DNA of 7,030 nt. It comes from Actinomycetota bacterium (GTDB lineage Bacteria; Actinomycetota; Acidimicrobiia; Spongiisociales; ZC4RG35). The notes beneath the pieces are model-generated. The model was not told the origin of the DNA. It searched no databases and worked only from the letters and a program-made list of their open reading frames with translations. The stretch lies in contig QGUS01000083.1 in assembly GCA_003242515.1 (NCBI GenBank), positions 1 to 7,030 on the forward strand. Reading direction: 5' to 3'. This document shows positions 1-5,531 of the stretch, in pieces (positions within the stretch are counted from its first letter, which is position 1; each line of letters opens with the position of its first letter). A program made the position numbers and the translations under genes.

Positions 1-58
1 CCCCGGCCCCGCCCTCCTTTTTCCTCCCGCGCTTGGGGGGCCGGGGGGAGGGGGCCCC
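1..58. other. Low-complexity contig end, probable assembly artefact
   Basis: The first ~58 bases are runs of C followed by runs of G with one T-run (17-21), unlike the coding sequence that follows. Read in the frame of the histidine kinase they give Pro/Gly-rich residues with no protein character, and recognisable coding begins near the TGG codon at 59. The tract is most likely low-quality read tail retained at a contig end. A real GC-rich stretch cannot be excluded. Confidence 0.6.
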
Positions 59-1309
59 TGGACCCTCGGCATCGTCAACGCGGCGATGTTCGCGGTGGCC
101 GCGTTCGTGCTTTCGGTGATCCGGGCGCAGGTTCAGGCGTACAGCGAGCGCTATCGGGTCCTCTTCGACGAGTCGCCCGCAGCCATCCTCGAGGAGGACT
201 GGAGCGCCGCCCTGGCCTATCTGCGGTCCGAGTACGAGGGCAAGCCGGAGCGGATCGAGAAGTTCCTCCTCGCCTACCCGAGGGTCCTCCGCACCGCGGT
301 CGGGAAGGCGAGGGTCGTCCGGGCCAACCGCGCCGCCGCGGAACTGCTCGAGGCGCCGTCCATCGAGAGCCTCCTCGGCTACCGGGTGGCCAACAGGGTG
401 CGGGACATCAACCTCGAGGCGTGGGCGTCGATCCTCGGCGCCATCTATCGGGGCGAGCGCTACCTCGGCATCGACATCGCCAGCACCACCCGCCGCGGCC
501 GGAAGATCTGGGTGCAGGTGCGCGGCGCCGACCTCGACCCCGAGCACCCGGCGTCCTCGATCCTGGTCGGGCTCGCCGACGTCACCCACAACCACGAGCG
601 GTCCGACGCCATGGCCGAGCTGGTGCGGGCCAAGAACGACTTCATCGCCCAGGTCAGCCACGAGCTGCGCACGCCGCTGACCGTGGTGGTCGGCCTGGCC
701 TCCGAGCTGGAGCAGGGCGAGGACCTCAGCGACGAGGACCGCGAGGAGCTGACCCGGCTGGTCGCCGGTCAGGCGAGGGAGGTCGCCGGCATCGTCGAGG
801 ACCTGCTGGTGGCCGCCCGGACGGAGCTGGGCACGATGACCGTGGACAACAGGGTGGTGGACCTGGCCGCGGAGCTGAGCGCCACGGTCGAGGGTCTGGG
901 CATGGACGTCGACATCGACCTGCCCCGGCTCCCGCCGGTGCTCGCCGACGCCACCCGGGTCCGTCAGATCCTCCGCAACCTGCTCACCAACGCCATGCGG
1001 TACGGCGGGCCCAGCGTCTTCATCCGGGGCGGCGCCACCGAGGGGACCGCCTGGGTCGAGGTGCGGGACGACGGCCCCGGCGTGCCCGAGGACATGGAGG
1101 AGGCCATCTTCGAGCCCTACGCCACCACCGGTTCCGGGGCTTCGCAGGCGGTCGGCATCGGCCTGTCCGTCTCCCGCCAGCTCGCCGAGCTGATGCGGGG
1201 ATCCCTCACCTACCGGCGGGACGGCTACGAGACCGTCTTCTGCCTCTCCCTGCCCCGCTCCGACGTGGGGACCGCCTCCCAACTCGCTTCACAAGGCGCG
1301 GAGTCCTAG
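59..1309 (+). CDS. PAS-domain sensor histidine kinase, 5' partial
   Basis: Sensor kinase of a two-component system: it should autophosphorylate on His and pass phosphate to a response regulator that is not in this window. Residue numbers count from the ATG at 86. A hydrophobic stretch (from codon ~62 to residue 12) looks like the end of a membrane helix. A short linker and a PAS-like region follow, with an ESPAAILEEDWS motif at 29-40 and a second PAS part to ~168. HisKA carries SHELRTP at 191-197 (phospho-acceptor His192). HATPase_c has an N-box with Asn298 and Asn302, a G1 box DDGPG (328-332), an F box IFEPY (341-345) and a G2 box GIGL (357-360). All catalytic boxes are intact. The frame stays open upstream of 86, and the membrane helix would be cut in half by that ATG, so the true start is probably off the contig. 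Signal sensed is unknown. Confidence 0.88.
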   Translation, partial: WTLGIVNAAMFAVAAFVLSVIRAQVQAYSERYRVLFDESPAAILEEDWSAALAYLRSEYEGKPERIEKFLLAYPRVLRTAVGKARVVRANRAAAELLEAPSIESLLGYRVANRVRDINLEAWASILGAIYRGERYLGIDIASTTRRGRKIWVQVRGADLDPEHPASSILVGLADVTHNHERSDAMAELVRAKNDFIAQVSHELRTPLTVVVGLASELEQGEDLSDEDREELTRLVAGQAREVAGIVEDLLVAARTELGTMTVDNRVVDLAAELSATVEGLGMDVDIDLPRLPPVLADATRVRQILRNLLTNAMRYGGPSVFIRGGATEGTAWVEVRDDGPGVPEDMEEAIFEPYATTGSGASQAVGIGLSVSRQLAELMRGSLTYRRDGYETVFCLSLPRSDVGTASQLASQGAES

Positions 1310-1310
1310 C

Positions 1311-1316
1311 TAACTT
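1311..1316 (+). promoter_or_regulatory. Possible -10 element for the PlsY-like gene
   Basis: TAACTT fits the TANNNT -10 pattern seen at actinobacterial promoters and ends 10 bases before the ATG at 1327, in the 17-bp gap after the kinase stop. No Shine-Dalgarno sequence lies at a usable distance (the nearest GGAG is at ~1300). Transcription would start within a few bases of the ATG. No convincing -35 is seen, and a six-base match alone is weak evidence. Confidence 0.3.
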
Positions 1317-1326
1317 CCCTGTCCTG

Positions 1327-1983
1327 ATGCCGGACGGGAGCCTGCCCATTCTCTATTGGCCCCTCATGCTCGCCGCGGCCTACGTCCTCGGCGCGATCCC
1401 GTTCGCCCAGATCGTGGCCAGGGTCAACGGGGTCGACCTGCGCAAGGTGGGCACCGGCAACATCGGCGCCGGGAACGTGACCGCCAACCTGGGCAAGGGC
1501 TGGGGCACGCTGGCTGCCGTCCTCGACGGGCTCAAGGGTCTCATCCCCGTCATCCTGGGCAAGAAGGTCGGGCTCGGTCCCGGCTCCGCGGGCATGCTCG
1601 GCGTCGCCGCGGTCGTCGGGCACAACTGGTCGATCTTCATGAAGGGCCGCTCGGGCCGCGGCCTGGCCACCTCCGCGGGCATGATCATCGGCCTCGACTG
1701 GGTCCTGCTCGCCTGGCCGCTGAGCTGGTCGATCCTCGGCTGGAAGATCGGCGGTGGCATCGCAGGCTTCTACGGGTGGGGGCTGCTCCCGTTCGTCGCC
1801 ATCTTCGCCAACCGGCCGGTCGAGCAGGTGCTGATGCTCTTCCTCCTGGCCGGGATCCTGATGGCACGGCGCATGCAGGGGAACCCCGACAGCCCGCGCG
1901 ACCTCCACAGCACGCTGCGGCGCGCCCTCTACGACGATCCGTACGAGGTGGCGGAGGCCGTAGAAGACCCCATCATTCCGTGA
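1327..1983 (+). CDS. PlsY-family (glycerol-3-phosphate acyltransferase-like) membrane protein
   Basis: 218-residue integral membrane protein of the PlsY/DUF205 family. Canonical PlsY transfers acyl from acyl-phosphate to glycerol-3-phosphate, the first step of phospholipid synthesis. Family signatures are clear: AYVLGAIPF (18-26), VDLRKVGTGNIGAGNV (36-51), the LDGLKG segment (66-71), and GHNWSIF...GRGLAT (98-115). Length is normal and about five hydrophobic segments are visible. Several positions differ from canonical PlsY, as recalled from E. coli and Aquifex. GSGN is GTGN, the Arg of the NVxR motif is Ala53, the FKGGKG loop reads GRSGRG, and the C-terminal RHxxN motif is absent, with LMARRMQGNP at 178-187 instead. 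The C-terminus (188-218) is a charged tail. The ATG at 1327 gives the usual short N-terminus; an in-frame ATG at 1366 would cut the first helix. Family assignment is firm. Whether it has PlsY activity is uncertain, so no symbol is given. Confidence 0.75.
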   Translation: MPDGSLPILYWPLMLAAAYVLGAIPFAQIVARVNGVDLRKVGTGNIGAGNVTANLGKGWGTLAAVLDGLKGLIPVILGKKVGLGPGSAGMLGVAAVVGHNWSIFMKGRSGRGLATSAGMIIGLDWVLLAWPLSWSILGWKIGGGIAGFYGWGLLPFVAIFANRPVEQVLMLFLLAGILMARRMQGNPDSPRDLHSTLRRALYDDPYEVAEAVEDPIIP

Positions 1984-2927
1984 GCCCGAAGCGGGTCGTC
2001 ATCTTCGCCGTGGTGGCCCTCGTGGTCTACGGCGCCATCTCGGCCTGGGTCCTGCAGAGGTACGAGCTTCCTCCGCTCGACACCAGGGCCTGGCTCCTGA
2101 TCTTCGCCTCCACCGCGGCCCACATCGGCGCGATCTGGTTCTACGGCCTGCTCTTCAAGGAGTCGGTCGGGGAGTCGGGGGACCGGATCACGGCCTGGCT
2201 GGCGTTCAAGGCCGCCATGGTCGGGGCCGGCGTCGCGCGGCTCATCCCCGCGGGCGGAGCCATCACCCCCGTCGCCATGGCCTGGGTGGTCCGCCAGGAC
2301 ACCGATCGCGGCGCGGGGCCGGCCCTGCGGACCGTGATGCTCAATTACGCCGGCCTGCTGATCATGGCCGGTGGCGGCCTCCTCATCGCCCGACCCGTCC
2401 AGGACACCCGGATCTCCACGGTGAGCCTGGTGGTCATCGCCCCGTTCGTGCTCATCGCAGGGATCGCCCTCATGTTCGGCTCCGGGAAGCTGGCCACGCT
2501 GAACAGGTACCTGCCCCGCTTCGCCCGCGAGCGGCTGAAGCACTCGATGGTCAACCACGCCCCCGGCTGGGAGACCCAGGCCTACATCTGGGCCCGGCTG
2601 GCGCTCGAGTGCCTCTGCCTCTGGCTGGCCCTGTACGCCTTCTCCATCCAGATCAACGGCTTCCAGGTGATGGCCAGCTTCGCGGTGTCCTCCCTGGCCG
2701 GCGGGCTCCCCGGGACGCCCGGGGGCCTCGGCGTGACCGAGGTCGGGCTGGCCCTGATCCTCGCCGCCTACGGCATCCCGCCGTCGCAGACCGCCGTGGC
2801 GATCATCGTCTTCCGCGTCATCTCCTACTGGGTCCCCGCCGCACTGAGCTTCCTCGCCGGCGGTACCACCTTCCTCAAGTCCAAGGAGGCGGAGGCGGCC
2901 GCCGAGGCCGCCGAGATCGGCGGCTGA
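1980..2927 (+). CDS. Flippase-like / lysylphosphatidylglycerol synthase transmembrane-family protein (UPF0104)
   Basis: 315-residue polytopic membrane protein with about eight hydrophobic segments (roughly 5-25, 37-58, 73-103, 115-137, 147-168, 203-225, 228-262, 270-297). It matches the LPG-synthase transmembrane domain family, whose members move or anchor lipids. The diagnostic motifs are LIPAGGAITP (88-97), GGLPGTPGGLGVTEVGLAL (241-259) and FRVISYWVPAALSF (278-291). No soluble aminoacyl-transferase domain follows, so it is not a full MprF; it ends in a Glu/Ala-rich cytosolic-looking tail (300-315). The start is the GTG at 1980, which overlaps the TGA of the PlsY-like gene (GTGA), implying translational coupling; the nearest GGAGG (1953-1957) is too far upstream to act as its own ribosome site. 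Coupling to a phospholipid-acyltransferase-like gene supports a lipid role, but the substrate is unknown. Confidence 0.8.
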   Translation: MSPKRVVIFAVVALVVYGAISAWVLQRYELPPLDTRAWLLIFASTAAHIGAIWFYGLLFKESVGESGDRITAWLAFKAAMVGAGVARLIPAGGAITPVAMAWVVRQDTDRGAGPALRTVMLNYAGLLIMAGGGLLIARPVQDTRISTVSLVVIAPFVLIAGIALMFGSGKLATLNRYLPRFARERLKHSMVNHAPGWETQAYIWARLALECLCLWLALYAFSIQINGFQVMASFAVSSLAGGLPGTPGGLGVTEVGLALILAAYGIPPSQTAVAIIVFRVISYWVPAALSFLAGGTTFLKSKEAEAAAEAAEIGG

Positions 2928-2948
2928 CCTGTGCCACCCGGGCCGGGG

Positions 2949-2954
2949 TAGCCT
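2949..2954 (+). promoter_or_regulatory. Possible -10 element for leaderless peroxiredoxin transcript
   Basis: TAGCCT fits TANNNT and is followed by exactly seven bases before the GTG at 2962, the spacing expected if transcription begins on the start codon itself. CTGACC at 2924-2929 matches four of six bases of a -35 box, with a long 19-base spacer. No Shine-Dalgarno sequence precedes the GTG. The geometry is suggestive, not proof. Confidence 0.4.
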
Positions 2955-2961
2955 CGGTCGG

Positions 2962-3402
2962 GTGAGAGTCGAGTTCTCCCTTCCCAACCAGGACGGCAAG
3001 ACCGTCACCCACGAGGACTTCGCCGGCCGGCGCTACGTGATGTTCTTCTACCCTCGGGCGATGACGCCTGGCTGCACCCAGGAGTCGTGCGACTTCCGCG
3101 ACTCGTACGCCGAGTTCGAGGCCGCCGGGTACGCGGTCGTGGGCGTGAGCCCCGACACGCCGGAGCGGAACAAGAAGTTCAAGGAGAAGGAGGGCCTCAA
3201 CTTCGACCTCCTCTCCGACGAGGACCTCGCGCTGGCGAAGCGGCTGGGGGCCTACGGCGAGAAGAAGATGTACGGCAAGACCTCGGTCGGCCTGCTCCGG
3301 TCCACCTTCGTCGTCGACGAGAGCGGCGAGGTGGTCAAGGAGTACAAGAACGTGAAGGCCACCGGGCACGTCGCCCGGGTCAAGGCCGACCTACTCGGCT
3401 GA
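2962..3402 (+). CDS. bcp: Thioredoxin-dependent peroxiredoxin, Bcp/PrxQ type
   Basis: 146-residue cytosolic thiol peroxidase that would reduce hydrogen peroxide and organic hydroperoxides, with thioredoxin as the likely reductant. It has the AhpC/TSA fold: FSLPNQDGKTV (5-15), FFYPRAMTPGCTQESCDFRD (28-47) and LLRSTFVVDESG (111-122). The peroxidatic Cys is C38. A second Cys, C43, lies five residues later, as in E. coli Bcp, so the atypical two-cysteine mechanism within one subunit is expected. The Thr at TPGC (T35) and Arg113 also match the family active site. The N-terminus is several residues shorter than usual: the typical G-x-x-APDF lead-in is reduced to MRVEF. GTG at 2962 is the only nearby in-frame start, and the promoter-like hexamer seven bases upstream supports it. 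It overlaps the convergent dehydrogenase gene by 12 bp. Confidence 0.9.
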   Translation: MRVEFSLPNQDGKTVTHEDFAGRRYVMFFYPRAMTPGCTQESCDFRDSYAEFEAAGYAVVGVSPDTPERNKKFKEKEGLNFDLLSDEDLALAKRLGAYGEKKMYGKTSVGLLRSTFVVDESGEVVKEYKNVKATGHVARVKADLLG

Positions 3403-4278
3403 GCCGACCTTCCGGTCCGCCATCTCCTCCAGGGCCTTGATCAGGGCGTGGTTGCCCTCGCTGCCCAGGCCCCGGTTCTGCAGCGCCTTGTAGAGCTGGA
3501 ACACGAGGGCCAGGCCGGGCATGGGCACGCCCAGGCGGTCGGCCTCCTCCAGGGCGATGCGCAGGTCCTTCACCTGGAGGTCGATGGTGAATCCCGGCCG
3601 CCAGTCCCGTTGAATCACTTGCGGGCCGCGGTTGGAGAGCATCCACGACCCGGCCGCGCCTCCCTCGACCGCGGAGAGGGTGGTCTGCAGGTCGAGCCCG
3701 GCGGCGTCGGCGAGCAGCAGCCCCTCGGAAACGGCGAGGGCGTTGATCACGACCAGGACCTGGTTGACGGCCTTGGCCGTCTGTCCCGAGCCGGGCTCCT
3801 CACCGATGTGGACGATCGACTTCGAGTAGGCCTCCATGTAGGGGCGGGCGCGCTCCAGGGCCTCCGCCGGGCCGCCCGCCATCACCGCGAGCGTGCCGCG
3901 CTCGGCGCCCTCGGATCCGCCGGATACGGGAGCATCGACCCAGGCGACCCCGCGCTCGGCAGCTCGGGCGGAGAAGTCCTGGGTGGCCGCCGGGGAGATC
4001 GTGGAGTGGTCGACGATCACCGCACCGGGCGCCATCTCGTGGATCGCCCCCTGCGGGCCGAAGACCACCTCCTCGACGTCGGGGGAGTCGGAGACGCAGA
4101 CGAAGACGATCTCGCTGCGCGCTCCCAGGTCACGGGGGCTGTCGGCGCGATGCGCGTCGATGCCCTCGTACCGGGAGGGGGTGCGGTTCCACACCAGCGG
4201 CCGGTGCCCACTGGCGATCAGGTTCGACGCCATGCCCCGGCCCATGATCCCGAGGCCGATGAATCCGAGGTCTGCCAT
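3391..4278 (-). CDS. NAD(P)-dependent beta-hydroxyacid dehydrogenase (3-hydroxyisobutyrate dehydrogenase-like)
   Basis: 295-residue soluble oxidoreductase of the 3-hydroxyisobutyrate dehydrogenase family, which oxidises beta-hydroxyacids to semialdehydes (or reduces them) using NAD(P). The N-terminal Rossmann motif GFIGLGIMGRGMASNL is at 5-20, with NRT at 31-33 after the second strand, a region that helps select the cofactor. The substrate-binding signature DAPVSGGSEGAERGTLAVM spans 115-133. The catalytic Lys is K169 in GQTAKAVNQ (165-173), and the C-terminal KDL at 237-239 is conserved. Length is typical. ATG at 4278 places the Rossmann motif at residue 5; longer readings of the frame run into the divergent gene and add non-family sequence. 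Alternatives are tartronate-semialdehyde reductase, gamma-hydroxybutyrate dehydrogenase or another family member; motifs alone do not settle the substrate. Valine breakdown would fit the acyl-CoA carboxylase nearby, but this is inference. Confidence 0.88.
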   Translation of the reverse strand: MADLGFIGLGIMGRGMASNLIASGHRPLVWNRTPSRYEGIDAHRADSPRDLGARSEIVFVCVSDSPDVEEVVFGPQGAIHEMAPGAVIVDHSTISPAATQDFSARAAERGVAWVDAPVSGGSEGAERGTLAVMAGGPAEALERARPYMEAYSKSIVHIGEEPGSGQTAKAVNQVLVVINALAVSEGLLLADAAGLDLQTTLSAVEGGAAGSWMLSNRGPQVIQRDWRPGFTIDLQVKDLRIALEEADRLGVPMPGLALVFQLYKALQNRGLGSEGNHALIKALEEMADRKVGSAE

Positions 4279-4286
4279 ACGCGCCG

Positions 4287-4292
4287 ACCATA
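4287..4292 (-). promoter_or_regulatory. Possible -10 element for the dehydrogenase gene
   Basis: On the minus strand this reads TATGGT, a TANNNT match ending eight bases before the ATG at 4278. No Shine-Dalgarno sequence lies between it and the start, so a leaderless or nearly leaderless transcript is likely. Any -35 box would fall inside the start of the divergent gene, and none is evident there. Confidence 0.4.
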
Positions 4293-4302
4293 ACCGGGCT
4301 GG

Positions 4303-4308
4303 CAAACT
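4303..4308 (+). promoter_or_regulatory. Possible -10 element for the PLP enzyme gene
   Basis: CAAACT differs from TANNNT only in the first base and ends seven bases before the ATG at 4316. Only a weak AGG (4311-4313) lies near the start, too close to be a normal ribosome site. This is the weakest of the four promoter candidates and is listed mainly because its spacing matches the others. Confidence 0.25.
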
Positions 4309-4315
4309 CCAGGCC

Positions 4316-5530
4316 ATGGCTACCGATCGTCTCGACCAGACCCTGTCCGCCGAGGTGGAGGCGCTCCGCGCCACCGGCACCGACAAGGGGCGCGAGCCCG
4401 TGATCACCGAGGTGGTGGAGCCGTCCGGCGGATACGGGCGCCGGTACCTGCTCGAGGGGTCGGACAAGGCGTACCTCCGGATGAACTCCAACAGCTACCT
4501 CGGCCTGTCCCACCATCCGGCCGTGCTCGACGCCGAGGTCCAGGCCGCCCACCGGTTCGGCGCCGGCCCCGGCGCGGTCCGCTTCATCTCCGGCACCTAC
4601 AAGACCCACGCCGAGCTGGAGGAGCGGCTCGCCTCCTTCCACTCCCGACCCGCCGCCATCGTGTTCTCGTCCGCCTACGCCGCCGTGGTCTCCACGCTGG
4701 CCTCGCTGATCACCGAGGAGACGGCGGTCCTCTCCGACGCCCTCAACCACAACTGCATCATCAACGGTGTCCGCATGGCCCGTCCCGCCTACCGGGACGT
4801 GTACCCGCACATCGACTACGACGCCCTCGACCTGGCCCTGCGCGACCTGGCGGGGAACGCCCGGCGCGCCGTGGTGGTGACCGACGGGGTCTTCTCCATG
4901 CGCGGCGACTACGCCGACCTCTCGGCCCTCCGCGAGATCGTCGACCGGCACGACCCGGCGTTCCCCGAGAACGTGATCCTGGTGGTCGACGACTCGCACG
5001 GCGTCGGGGCGTTCGGGGCCGGCGGGCGCGGCACCGAGGTGGTGACCGGCGGCAGGGCGGACGTGCTCGTCGGCACCCTGGGCAAGGCGTTCGGGGTCAA
5101 CGGCGGGTACGTGACCTCGTCGAAGCCGATTGTCGACTACATCCGGGAGAAGGGGCCGATGTACGTCTACTCCAACCCGATCACCGCGGGCGAGGCCGCG
5201 GCGGCCCGGGTCGCGGTCGACATCGTCGACTCGCCGGAAGGGGAGGAGATGCTGGCGCACCTCGCCGACATGACCGCCCGGTTCGAGGAGGGCCTGGTCG
5301 CCGCGGGATTCGAGACCATCCCCGGCCCGCACCCGGTGGTGCCCCTGCTGGTCCGGGACACCGAGCGGACCACCGCCCTGGTGGCGCACCTGCGGGACAA
5401 CGGGATCCTGGCGACGGGCCTCAACTACCCGGTGGTGCCGAAGGGGGACGAGACGATCCGCTTCCAGGTCAACGCCGACCACACGCCGGCCGACATCGAC
5501 CTGGTGCTCGAGGTGCTCTCCTCGTTCTAG
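4316..5530 (+). CDS. PLP-dependent alpha-oxoamine synthase-family enzyme, glycine C-acetyltransferase-like
   Basis: 404-residue fold-type I PLP enzyme of the family containing KBL (glycine C-acetyltransferase), BioF, 5-aminolevulinate synthase and serine palmitoyltransferase, which condense an amino acid with an acyl-CoA. Visible motifs: MNSNSYLGLSHHP (56-68), VRFISGT...HAELEERL (88-105), DALNHNCIING (141-151, with His145 placed to stack on PLP), DGVFSMRGDYADL (190-202), VVDDSHGVGAFG (223-234, with the Asp that contacts the pyridine nitrogen), GTLGKAFGVNGGYV (253-266, Schiff-base Lys257) and IRFQVNADHT (381-390). VRFISGT and the Gln in IRFQ resemble KBL more than BioF, which favours 2-amino-3-ketobutyrate formation in threonine/glycine metabolism. 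No threonine dehydrogenase is adjacent, however, and the substrate remains open. ATG at 4316 is chosen: the open frame to 3893 lies inside the divergent gene. Only 37 bp separate the two start codons. Confidence 0.82.
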   Translation: MATDRLDQTLSAEVEALRATGTDKGREPVITEVVEPSGGYGRRYLLEGSDKAYLRMNSNSYLGLSHHPAVLDAEVQAAHRFGAGPGAVRFISGTYKTHAELEERLASFHSRPAAIVFSSAYAAVVSTLASLITEETAVLSDALNHNCIINGVRMARPAYRDVYPHIDYDALDLALRDLAGNARRAVVVTDGVFSMRGDYADLSALREIVDRHDPAFPENVILVVDDSHGVGAFGAGGRGTEVVTGGRADVLVGTLGKAFGVNGGYVTSSKPIVDYIREKGPMYVYSNPITAGEAAAARVAVDIVDSPEGEEMLAHLADMTARFEEGLVAAGFETIPGPHPVVPLLVRDTERTTALVAHLRDNGILATGLNYPVVPKGDETIRFQVNADHTPADIDLVLEVLSSF

Positions 5531-5531
5531 G

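Noticed and set aside
421..1326. Long N-terminal extension of the PlsY-like protein in its open frame
   Set aside because: The extension is an Arg/Gly-rich shadow of the histidine kinase; family sequence begins just after the ATG at 1327.
1929..3008. 359-codon minus-strand open frame opposite the flippase-like gene
   Set aside because: Low-complexity Gly/Asp/Arg-rich translation; it spans several real gene boundaries and has no recognisable domain.
3448..4293. 281-codon plus-strand open frame opposite the dehydrogenase
   Set aside because: It mirrors the GC-rich codon pattern of the dehydrogenase; the dehydrogenase has all family motifs in its own frame.
3893..4315. 141-codon N-terminal extension of the PLP enzyme
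   Set aside because: The extension is Pro/Ser/Arg-rich shadow sequence inside the divergent dehydrogenase gene; the family N-terminus fits the ATG at 4316.
4130..5482. 450-codon minus-strand open frame opposite the PLP enzyme
   Set aside because: Its translation is Arg/Gly/Asp/Val-rich with no family motif, while the plus strand carries a complete set of PLP-enzyme motifs. Long antisense frames are expected at this GC content.
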